Both the position numbers and the translations under genes were made by a program. The notes under the pieces were generated by a model, which did no database searches, was not told the DNA's origin, and saw only the letters and a list, made by a program, of their open reading frames with translations. From an uncultured Clostridia bacterium (GTDB lineage: Bacteria > Bacillota > Clostridia > TANB77 > CAG-508), in the NCBI GenBank assembly GCA_934153805.1, contig CAKPFO010000045.1:1-11804 (forward strand): DNA of 11,804 nt, read 5' to 3'. Below, piece by piece: positions 1 through 6,493 of this stretch. How positions within the stretch are numbered: the first letter of the stretch is position 1; every line of letters starts with the position of its first letter.

Positions 1-708
1 TTAAGAAAAATATATCCTACAAGAAATATTTTATCAATGCGTGAAACAGAAACAGTATCTGGACAAGAGTGTTTGGACGTTCAAAAGAAAACTGACGGTT
101 CTGTTAACATCATAGGTGAGGTTGCAACTGACCCCGTAGCATCTTGGATGATTCAATCAGCACAGGTTGCATCTAAATTTACATTATTTACTCACCATGC
201 TAAAACATTCCCAGACTTAGTAACAGCACTACGTAACTCAATGTTAAGAGCAGGAGTATTTAAAGATGAAAGAACAGCAGAAGAGCAAGTTGTTTCAGTA
301 CTAAACTTTGACATACACTTAGTAAAAGACTTTAGAGGAAGAAGATACATAGAGCGTGTTACAGAATGTATACCAGTAGAACAAAAAAATGAATATACAT
401 TTGACCATAGAAAAGAAAAAACATTAGAAGGAAAAATAGACAAATTTATGGACAATGCAACACATTACTTTACAAAAACAACTAACAGAGAATTGTATAA
501 ATATGTAAATATTTTAGAGTATCATGATGGTACTTATGTATTAACAAATAAAATATCAGACAGAAATATCAGAGAAATGTTAAACAATATGGATGATACT
601 GATGCAGAAGAATTTATAAAATTTGTAGAAAGAAATTGGGGAACAAAAGTAAAACGTTATATAGATGAAGAAGATGAAAAAACAAAAACAAAAAGAGTTA
701 AAAAATAA
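1..708 (+). CDS. CpaF/TadA-type secretion ATPase, C-terminal part (5' truncated by window edge)
   Basis: The frame is open from base 1, so the ATG at 37 is internal and the gene starts upstream of the window. 235 residues are visible. The family is the VirB11/CpaF/TadA hexameric ATPases that power pilus assembly or secretion at the cytoplasmic face of the membrane. The seen match is the Walker B-like segment NIIGEV followed by a helix and then TLFTHHAKTFPDLVTALRN, which fits the 'GEVRG...TTIHANS..DAL.RL' region of CpaF. The P-loop must lie upstream. Two family features look altered: the Arg after GEV is Ala, and the 'TGHDG' His box reads VASKF. The tail (about 110 residues) is charged and ends in a Lys-rich stretch. 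It lies 30 bp before a T2SS-F platform gene, which supports the assignment. It could be a type II/IV pilus ATPase subtype rather than true TadA. Confidence 0.82.
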   Translation, partial: LRKIYPTRNILSMRETETVSGQECLDVQKKTDGSVNIIGEVATDPVASWMIQSAQVASKFTLFTHHAKTFPDLVTALRNSMLRAGVFKDERTAEEQVVSVLNFDIHLVKDFRGRRYIERVTECIPVEQKNEYTFDHRKEKTLEGKIDKFMDNATHYFTKTTNRELYKYVNILEYHDGTYVLTNKISDRNIREMLNNMDDTDAEEFIKFVERNWGTKVKRYIDEEDEKTKTKRVKK

Positions 709-738
709 AATTAATAGATTAGGAGGTGTTTAGGTAAA

Positions 739-2814
739 ATGGATAATCAAATGCTAACATACTTGTTAATAGGAGTAGGAGTTTTATTTGCAGTAATTGT
801 TATAGCGTATATAATATTACAAAAAAATAACAAAGAAAAAAGATATATAGCAAGTTTACAACAAGGAACCAAAGCATCAAATTTTTCAGCAGAAGTTATA
901 TATCAAAAATTATATGTATTTTACTTAAAAACACCTTTTATTAAACGCTATATTTTAAAATTAAGAAGAAGACTAGAAATAGTAAATATAGATGATGAAT
1001 ACTTAACAAGATTACAAGCATCTAAAATACTAACAAGAGCACTTTTAATAATAATACCAGTAACAATAGCAATTATAGTATTAACAAAGAACAACCTATT
1101 ATTAATGTCAATATTATTAATATTTGAGGTATTCTTATTAGATACTGTTATAGATGGAATGGTAGACAAAATTGATAACAATTTATTAAAAGAGCAAATT
1201 AACTTTTTCTCAGAAATAAGACATACATATCATGAATTCAATATGGTAGAAGAGGCTATATACCAAACTGCACAAGAGGTAGATAGCCCTGAGATGGCAA
1301 GACAAGCCGAAAAAATATATGAAATATTAATATCAGATGATCCAGAGTCTGAATTAGAAAAATATTATGATGTTGCACCAAATAGCTATTTAAAGGAATT
1401 TGCAGGTGTATCATACCTAACTAAAGAATTTGGAGATAGAAAAGTTGATGGAGCATCATTATATTTAAAGAACTTAAATAATATAACTCAAGAAATGCAA
1501 TTAGAGATATTAAAAAGAGACAAATTAGACTATGTATTTCAAAGTTTGTCTGTAATTGCAATAGTTCCTATGCTATGTTTAGAGCCAATAAAAAACTGGG
1601 CAATATCTCAATTTAGCTTTGTTGAAAGTTTTTACAATGGTAAAAATGGGGTATTAGTTCAAGTATTAATATTGATAGCAACTTTTGTATGTTATCTTTT
1701 AACAAGGAAATTAAAAGATAACGGCTCTACTAATATGAATACAAAAAATACAGAAAATCCATGGCAAGAGAAACTATATAGAATTAAACCAATAAAGAAA
1801 TTTGTTGATTTATTCGTACCAAAAGAAGGAACAAAAGAGAGCAGAAAATTAAAACAAACAATGAAGGATGCTGCAAGCAAAGACAAGATAGAGTGGATAT
1901 ATATAAACAGAATAGTTTTATGCGTAGTAACATTTATTGTTTCAGTTTTCTTATTTGGACAATTACATAAAATAACAATAAATAATGTATATACAGACCC
2001 AACAACAACCTATGATATTATAGGTGATATGTCTGCAAAACAAAAAAGACAGGCTATGGAAGTTACAAAATCAGATAATGAATATATAGAATTTTTCAAA
2101 AATAAAAAAGATTTGGTTGCAAATGACATACAAAAAGCTATGCAAAAAGGAACTGTAAATAAAGACTATGTAGATAGCACAGATAAAGACAGAAAAACAG
2201 CTGCAGAAAGAATTGTAAACAAGATTGCAATAGTAAATAGTGAGTATTTGGAATGGACAGAAATTTTAGGTGCAATGGTACTTGCAATGATTGCATATGC
2301 AGCACCAATATTTATGTTAAAATTCCAAGTAAAAATGAGACAATTAGAGATGGAAGACGAGGTAATGCAATTCCAAACAATTATATTAATGCTTATGAGG
2401 ATAGAAAGAGTAAATGTTGAAATTATCCTAGAATGGTTAGAAAGATATGCCAATATCTTTAAAGACCCATTAAGCAAATGTATAAATAACTATGAAAGTG
2501 GTGCATGGGAAGCATTAGAGGCAATGAAAGAAGATGTTACTTATCAACAATTTATACGTATAATAGAAAGTTTACAAGCCGCAGTTGAAAAAATTCCTAT
2601 CCCAGATGCATTTGATGAGTTAGATACAGAAAGAGATTATTATCAAGCAAGAAGAAAAGAATCAAATGAAAGATTAATTTCTAGAAAAGGAATGATAGGT
2701 AGAACAATAGGATTTGCACCAATGGTATTACTATTTGTAGGATATTTGATTATACCATTAGTATTTATAGGTTTAACAAGTATGACTACATCATTTAGTA
2801 GCATGACAGTATAA
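739..2814 (+). CDS. Tandem T2SS-F (TadB/TadC-like) inner-membrane platform protein
   Basis: This 691-residue membrane protein is predicted to be the platform on which the upstream ATPase acts. Visible helices are near residues 5-27, 97-115, 119-137, 268-286, 304-322, 390-409, 508-528 and 655-680. Two cytoplasmic T2SS-F-like helical modules can be seen. The first, at about 145-265, begins KEQINFFSEIRHTYHEFNM. The second, at about 535-650, begins EDEVMQFQTIILMLMRIERV and is followed by the usual closing hydrophobic pair. In Tad systems TadB and TadC are separate proteins; here they appear joined through a linker at about 325-385. A charged segment of about 95 residues (411-507) separates two helices before module 2 and would lie outside the membrane. 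The start is preceded by a perfect AGGAGG at 721-726, 12 nt from the ATG. The fold call rests on topology and pattern, not on a database match. Confidence 0.8.
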   Translation: MDNQMLTYLLIGVGVLFAVIVIAYIILQKNNKEKRYIASLQQGTKASNFSAEVIYQKLYVFYLKTPFIKRYILKLRRRLEIVNIDDEYLTRLQASKILTRALLIIIPVTIAIIVLTKNNLLLMSILLIFEVFLLDTVIDGMVDKIDNNLLKEQINFFSEIRHTYHEFNMVEEAIYQTAQEVDSPEMARQAEKIYEILISDDPESELEKYYDVAPNSYLKEFAGVSYLTKEFGDRKVDGASLYLKNLNNITQEMQLEILKRDKLDYVFQSLSVIAIVPMLCLEPIKNWAISQFSFVESFYNGKNGVLVQVLILIATFVCYLLTRKLKDNGSTNMNTKNTENPWQEKLYRIKPIKKFVDLFVPKEGTKESRKLKQTMKDAASKDKIEWIYINRIVLCVVTFIVSVFLFGQLHKITINNVYTDPTTTYDIIGDMSAKQKRQAMEVTKSDNEYIEFFKNKKDLVANDIQKAMQKGTVNKDYVDSTDKDRKTAAERIVNKIAIVNSEYLEWTEILGAMVLAMIAYAAPIFMLKFQVKMRQLEMEDEVMQFQTIILMLMRIERVNVEIILEWLERYANIFKDPLSKCINNYESGAWEALEAMKEDVTYQQFIRIIESLQAAVEKIPIPDAFDELDTERDYYQARRKESNERLISRKGMIGRTIGFAPMVLLFVGYLIIPLVFIGLTSMTTSFSSMTV

Positions 2815-2837
2815 AATAAAAAAGGAATGGAGAATAA

Positions 2838-3494
2838 ATGGAAAATACGTCAAAAGCCTTATTGATGGCAGGTGGAGTATTAATAGCTCTATTAGTAGTT
2901 TCTTTATTAGTTTATTTTTATAGTGATTTAAAGGATTTACTGGGAATAAATGATAAAGTTGAAACAACAGAGCAAATAGAAGAATTTAATAAACAATATG
3001 ATGCCTACTATAGAAATAACTTGTATGGAAGTGATATATTATCTATAGTTAATAAGGTTTATGACTATAATAAAAGGCAGGCAGATGACCAAGGGTATCA
3101 AAACTTAGAATTGCAAGTGACTTTTAAAAATAATTATACAGATTATGATAATAATTTGGTAATATCAAAAAAAACAGTGTATAATGCTGAAACTTTAAAA
3201 CAAATAGTAGATGATATACAGGATAAAATAGATGCTTACACAAAACAAGTTGTTGTAAAAGGAAATACTATAGCGGCTCTTTCTGGATATAGAACAAATG
3301 AGTTAGAAGATTTTTTACAAAGAAATGAAATAACATCTAAAACAAAAATTGATCAAATAGAGAAGGATATAGCTAGATATACAAGACATAAATCAAATTT
3401 ATCAAGTATAAAAGGTAAAACATTCAAAGCACAAAATTTTGAATATGATAAGAAAAATGGCAGAATTATAAAGATGATATTTGTACAAAGCTAA
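2838..3494 (+). CDS. Pilin-like membrane-anchored protein, MEN-type paralogue 1
   Basis: This 218-residue protein of unrecognised family has a short N-terminus (MENTSKAL) running straight into one hydrophobic helix at about 8-28, with a soluble C-terminal domain. Residues 49-72 read EFNKQYDAYY...GSDILSIVNK, a core shared with the next three genes. The last 25 residues (KTFKA...NGRIIKMIF) form a predicted beta-hairpin that is also shared. A charged, probably coiled region (about 118-190) is longer than in the sister proteins. GGAG at 2829-2832 lies 5 nt before the ATG, and the gene starts 24 bp after the platform gene, so it belongs to the same transcript. The architecture and context suggest a pilin or pseudopilin subunit, but no basic leader or G/A cleavage site for prepilin peptidase is present. 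Function is inferred from context only. Confidence 0.72.
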   Translation: MENTSKALLMAGGVLIALLVVSLLVYFYSDLKDLLGINDKVETTEQIEEFNKQYDAYYRNNLYGSDILSIVNKVYDYNKRQADDQGYQNLELQVTFKNNYTDYDNNLVISKKTVYNAETLKQIVDDIQDKIDAYTKQVVVKGNTIAALSGYRTNELEDFLQRNEITSKTKIDQIEKDIARYTRHKSNLSSIKGKTFKAQNFEYDKKNGRIIKMIFVQS

Positions 3495-3511
3495 ACGAAA
3501 GGAGATTTAGA

Positions 3512-4036
3512 ATGGAAAACGCATCAAAAGCTTTAATAATTGCAGCAGGAGTATTGCTGGGAATAATGATTATTTCTGTTGGTGTAGTCCTTTTTAGGTC
3601 TTTTGGAAGTTCAGGAGCGGAAATAATGGGTTACATAGAAAGAGTGCAAGTAGCGGAATTTAATAATCAATTTTATAAGTATTATGGAAAAGTAACAAAT
3701 TATAACGAAACAACAAAACAATATGAAGAGTCTACTATAAAAGTTACATCACACGATATTGTTTCAATTGCAAATTTAGCACAGAAAAATAATATACAAT
3801 ACGAGGTTCAAAATGAAACAGGAAAAAGCGATAACACAAATTATGTACAAGTAGATGTAGTAGGTTATTTAACTAAATTGGAAACTAAGACAGAAAAAGA
3901 GCTTTCAGATTTTTTGAAAAATAATATACAAACTGGAAATGAAACAAAATATTTTGCATGTAGCAATATACAAACTAGTTATAGAACTGGTAGAGTAATA
4001 TATATAGAATTTAAGGATTACGATAAAGTAAAGTAG
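3512..4036 (+). CDS. Pilin-like membrane-anchored protein, MEN-type paralogue 2
   Basis: This 174-residue protein begins MENASKALIIAAGVLLGIMI, almost identical over its first 20 residues to the gene at 4621. One membrane helix spans about 8-28. The shared core is EFNNQF at 49-54 and HDIVSIANL at 81-89, with an extra Thr/Asn/Glu-rich insertion of roughly 15-20 residues between the two parts. The C-terminal hairpin reads KYFACSN...TGRVIYIEF. GGAG at 3501-3504 is 7 nt before the ATG, and the gap to the previous gene is 17 bp, so cotranscription with the ATPase and platform genes is likely. It is probably a structural or minor subunit of the pilus-like machine. As in the other MEN-type proteins, Glu2 and Lys6 precede the helix and no leader peptide is visible. 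Confidence 0.72.
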   Translation: MENASKALIIAAGVLLGIMIISVGVVLFRSFGSSGAEIMGYIERVQVAEFNNQFYKYYGKVTNYNETTKQYEESTIKVTSHDIVSIANLAQKNNIQYEVQNETGKSDNTNYVQVDVVGYLTKLETKTEKELSDFLKNNIQTGNETKYFACSNIQTSYRTGRVIYIEFKDYDKVK

Positions 4037-4075
4037 TAAATTACAAAAAATTCACAAAAAAGTAACAATTTACAA

Positions 4076-4104
4076 TTGCGTAAAATATAGAATAATGTTA
4101 TAAT
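4076..4104 (+). promoter_or_regulatory. Possible sigmaA promoter with extended -10
   Basis: TTGCGT (4076-4081), 17 bp, then TATAAT (4099-4104) preceded by TG one base upstream (4096-4097), which makes a perfect extended -10. It lies in the 83-bp gap before the gene at 4120. The expected start of transcription, near 4111, falls on the ribosome site of that gene (AAGGA, 4108-4112). The promoter might therefore give a near-leaderless transcript of that gene or mainly serve the genes from 4621 on. Only the motif match is seen. Confidence 0.5.
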
Positions 4105-4119
4105 ATAAAGGAACAAGGT

Positions 4120-4548
4120 ATGAAAAAGACAATTTTTATTATATTAATAATATTTGTATGCATTATTGCATGTATAGTGTTTGCGTATAACAATTATAGA
4201 ATACAAGCTTTACGAACAAGCAAATTAAATAAAGACTATGAAAATTTTACAAAAAATGATATACTAGGAACATCTTTAATTACTTTAATTAATAAAGCAA
4301 TAGATAGTAACGAAAAAAATTCAGTAAGCAAAGATAGTTTAGGTAAATATATAGATAATGATAAAAATTCTATAAGAATAGAAGTAAAATTTTTAGAATC
4401 AGATAATGTATTTACAATGGAAGCTATAAACAAATTGGGCTCAGAAGAGTTTACTAAAAACTATGGAGCTATGAGTTTTAAATGTACTAAAAAAGAGTAC
4501 CATGAAAAAACAAACAATATAAAATATTTATTGTTTGAACAAATTTAG
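4120..4548 (+). CDS. Divergent pilin-like paralogue without the MEN leader
   Basis: This 142-residue protein starts with a basic MKKTIF and one hydrophobic helix (about 4-23), unlike the acidic MEN-type starts around it. Family membership is suggested by the same core, LNKDYENF at 36-43 and GTSLITLINKA at 50-60, and by the closing hairpin (MSFKC...NIKYLLFEQI). Cys14 and Cys18 lie within the membrane helix. It is the only paralogue set off by long spacers (83 bp before, 72 bp after) and the only one with a promoter-like sequence directly upstream. AAGGA at 4108-4112 is 7 nt before the ATG. It may be a minor or initiating pseudopilin, or a decaying copy that acquired another anchor. Single-copy lipoprotein or signal-peptidase processing is not evident. 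The homology is weak by eye and rests on aligned positions, not on a search. Confidence 0.62.
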   Translation: MKKTIFIILIIFVCIIACIVFAYNNYRIQALRTSKLNKDYENFTKNDILGTSLITLINKAIDSNEKNSVSKDSLGKYIDNDKNSIRIEVKFLESDNVFTMEAINKLGSEEFTKNYGAMSFKCTKKEYHEKTNNIKYLLFEQI

Positions 4549-4579
4549 TTATTAATTTTATAAAAATATAAATATTATT

Positions 4580-4593
4580 TGGACAAAAGTCCA
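4580..4593 (+). other. Short hairpin upstream of gene at 4621
   Basis: TGGAC-AAAA-GTCCA is a perfect 5-bp stem with a 4-nt loop, 13 nt before the AAGGAGG ribosome site at 4606-4612. No T-run follows, so it is not a terminator. It could be an RNA processing or stability element that sets subunit ratios, but this is a guess. Confidence 0.35.
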
Positions 4594-4620
4594 TTACAAG
4601 AGAAAAAGGAGGAAAAAGAA

Positions 4621-5028
4621 ATGGAGAATGCATCAAAAGCATTAATTATAGCAGGAGCTATTTTATTATCAATTTTAATTATAGGATTAGGGATGGCAGT
4701 TTTTAATAATGCCAAAGAAGCTTTATCAGGAGCAAATTTAGACAAGGAAAAAATAGCTACAATAAATGCTCAATATGAAGCATATATAGGAGAAAATATA
4801 AAAGGTTCTCAAGTAAAAACATTATGCAATTTAGTAAGAGATAATAACTTAACAAAAGATGACAGCGAAACTTTTGAAATAAAAATAAATAATACATCAG
4901 ATCCAACAGAAATAAATAAATTAAAGAACTCTATTGCTAATGGAAAAACATATAAAGTAGAAGCAACATACGGCTCAAATAAACTTATAGATTCAATATC
5001 TTTTGAAGAAAGTAAAGAAACTAAATAG
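4621..5028 (+). CDS. Pilin-like membrane-anchored protein, MEN-type paralogue 3 (smallest)
   Basis: This 135-residue protein starts MENASKALIIAGAILLSILI. The ATG at 4621 is preferred over an in-frame TTG at 4579 because a strong AAGGAGG (4606-4612) sits 8 nt upstream and the start then matches its paralogues. One helix spans about 8-28, followed by a short acidic helical stretch, the shared core INAQYEAY (48-55) and GSQVKTLCNL (62-71), and a compact C-terminal hairpin (KTYKVEA...IDSISF). It has the shortest soluble domain and the best ribosome site of the set. In pilus operons the small, well-translated subunit is often the major pilin, so this is the best guess for the main filament protein. 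That role is inferred. Like its sisters, it has no prepilin cleavage motif. Confidence 0.72.
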   Translation: MENASKALIIAGAILLSILIIGLGMAVFNNAKEALSGANLDKEKIATINAQYEAYIGENIKGSQVKTLCNLVRDNNLTKDDSETFEIKINNTSDPTEINKLKNSIANGKTYKVEATYGSNKLIDSISFEESKETK

Positions 5029-5046
5029 ATAAGGAATACATAAATT

Positions 5047-5814
5047 ATGGAAAATGCTGTAGAAGCTTTAAAAATTGCATTTGCTGTTATGGTTTTTATA
5101 ATAGCATTAACGGTTTCTATAGTTTCATTTAATAGTGTAAAAAGTACTGCAGATGCAATTTTATATATGAAAGATGAAGCTAACTATTATGATTACCAAG
5201 GTGAATTTGGCAAAGCTGCAGAAAATAGAATAGTAGGATTAGAAACTATAGTACCAACTTTATATAAATATTATAAAGAAAATTATACTGTAGTTTTTAA
5301 ACAAGGTACATATGATTTTACCACAGGAGAAATTACAGACTGGGAGTACTTAACAGTTTATAAAACTGCATCTAATAAAGATTTATGGGGAAACAGAGGT
5401 GCAAAAGATAGCGACCTTAAGACTTCGTATGATAGGTTAATGGAAAGAAAGTATAATGTTACTAATCCAACTACTAATATTTTTTCATTTGACTTAGACG
5501 AAGAGACCCTAAGGCACGAACCTTGGACAGGTAGTTACGAAAGTACAAAAGGTAACTTAGACTGTTTCTTAAAAGGAAGTGCTTACTTAAATCCAAGTAA
5601 TAATACTACATATATAGATTATTCAAAGGCACCACTACAAGCGGGAGGCTTTATTGGAAAATATAAAAACAAAAAGTTTTTAGAAACAATATCGGAATAC
5701 TCGTATAGTGGAGGTCAAACAAATGACTCTCAAAATGAAAATAGTGTAACAAAGGATAAGAATAAAAGAATTATTACTTTTACTTATATAAAAAAAATAG
5801 TTAGAAAGGATTAG
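5047..5814 (+). CDS. Large pilin-like membrane-anchored protein, MEN-type paralogue 4
   Basis: This 255-residue protein begins MENAVEALKIAFAVMVFIIA, with one membrane helix at about 8-28. The middle shows GLETIVPTLYKYYKEN (64-79), which lines up with the Gly-x-[DQE]-[IV]-x-[ST]-[IL] core of the smaller paralogues. After that it carries a roughly 100-residue insertion rich in Tyr, Thr, Asn and Asp that the others lack. It closes with a strand pair (FLETISEYSYSG ... KRIITFTY) like their C-terminal hairpin. AAGGA at 5031-5035 is 11 nt before the ATG, and the gene starts 18 bp after its neighbour. The larger domain suggests a minor pilin with a binding or capping role. No catalytic motif was recognised. 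Confidence 0.7.
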   Translation: MENAVEALKIAFAVMVFIIALTVSIVSFNSVKSTADAILYMKDEANYYDYQGEFGKAAENRIVGLETIVPTLYKYYKENYTVVFKQGTYDFTTGEITDWEYLTVYKTASNKDLWGNRGAKDSDLKTSYDRLMERKYNVTNPTTNIFSFDLDEETLRHEPWTGSYESTKGNLDCFLKGSAYLNPSNNTTYIDYSKAPLQAGGFIGKYKNKKFLETISEYSYSGGQTNDSQNENSVTKDKNKRIITFTYIKKIVRKD

Positions 5815-5818
5815 AAAG

Positions 5819-6343
5819 ATGGGAGATAGTTTTATAACAATCATAGCAATATTTTTGGCAGCAATTTTAATGTTTGTTTTTCCATTAATGTCAATGTCAG
5901 AAAGAACAGATGACGTAGCTCAACTTGCTGTACAAACAGCTACAACAGATTTTGTTGATAATGTTAGAACAACAGGAAAATTAAGCTCAGATGACTATGA
6001 TAAATTCTTACAAACGATAGCATCTACTGGAAATTCTTTTGATGTAGATATAGAAGTTCAAATATTAGATGAAAATCCAGGAGTAAAAACTACACAAGCA
6101 GAAATGACTAAAATAGGAGAAAATTCATTTTATCGATTATATACTAGTCAAGTAGAAGATAAATTAAATAATAATGGTAAAATTACATTAAAAGAAGGAG
6201 ATATGGTTTCTGTAACTGTAAAAAATACAAACCAAACAATATCACAATTGTTAAAGAATTTCTTCTATCAATTATCAGGAAACGATACATATCAAATAAC
6301 TGCCCAACATGCAGGAATAGTTAATGTAAATGGAAGTAAATAA
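5819..6343 (+). CDS. TadE-like / pseudopilin-like membrane protein
   Basis: This 174-residue protein starts MGDSFITIIAIFLAAILMFV, with one hydrophobic helix at about 4-25. The segment after the helix (ERTDDVAQLAVQTATTDFVD) is a predicted amphipathic helix like those of Tad pseudopilins. It continues with VRTTGKLSSDDYDKFLQ and a strand region, FDVDIEVQILDENPG. It does not share the MEN leader or the C-terminal hairpin of the preceding genes. The start lies 4 bp after the previous stop, with AAAGGA at 5805-5810, so translation is probably coupled. Its position at the end of a platform-pilin operon suggests a minor pilin or TadE-type subunit. The family name is tentative because no decisive motif was seen. 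Confidence 0.65.
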   Translation: MGDSFITIIAIFLAAILMFVFPLMSMSERTDDVAQLAVQTATTDFVDNVRTTGKLSSDDYDKFLQTIASTGNSFDVDIEVQILDENPGVKTTQAEMTKIGENSFYRLYTSQVEDKLNNNGKITLKEGDMVSVTVKNTNQTISQLLKNFFYQLSGNDTYQITAQHAGIVNVNGSK

Positions 6344-6352
6344 AAATTATTT

Positions 6353-6434
6353 AGATGTTAGAAGTTAGACACAAGAGGTTGGAAATTTATATTTTCTAAT
6401 TTCTAGTATTTAACTTCTAATATTTTTATTTTTT
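6353..6434 (+). terminator. Long stem-loop with T-rich tail in the 150-bp gap
   Basis: The gap 6344-6493 contains a perfect 10-bp inverted repeat, TTAGAAGTTA (6358-6367) and TAACTTCTAA (6411-6420), extendable outward with G-T pairs to about 6353/6425. An inner stem lies inside it (6382-6387 with 6398-6403). A T-rich tract (6421-6434) follows. This would terminate or attenuate the pilin operon before the gene at 6494. The repetitive TTAGAAGTTAG character also resembles small dispersed repeats. Confidence 0.55.
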
Positions 6435-6493
6435 AAAAGTTAGAATTTTAAATAGTTCACACTATATAGAATTCTTAAGAAAGAGGAAAACAA

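Noticed and set aside
4579..4620. TTG at 4579 as start of the third MEN-type gene
   Set aside because: The strong AAGGAGG at 4606-4612 and alignment with paralogues place the start at 4621.
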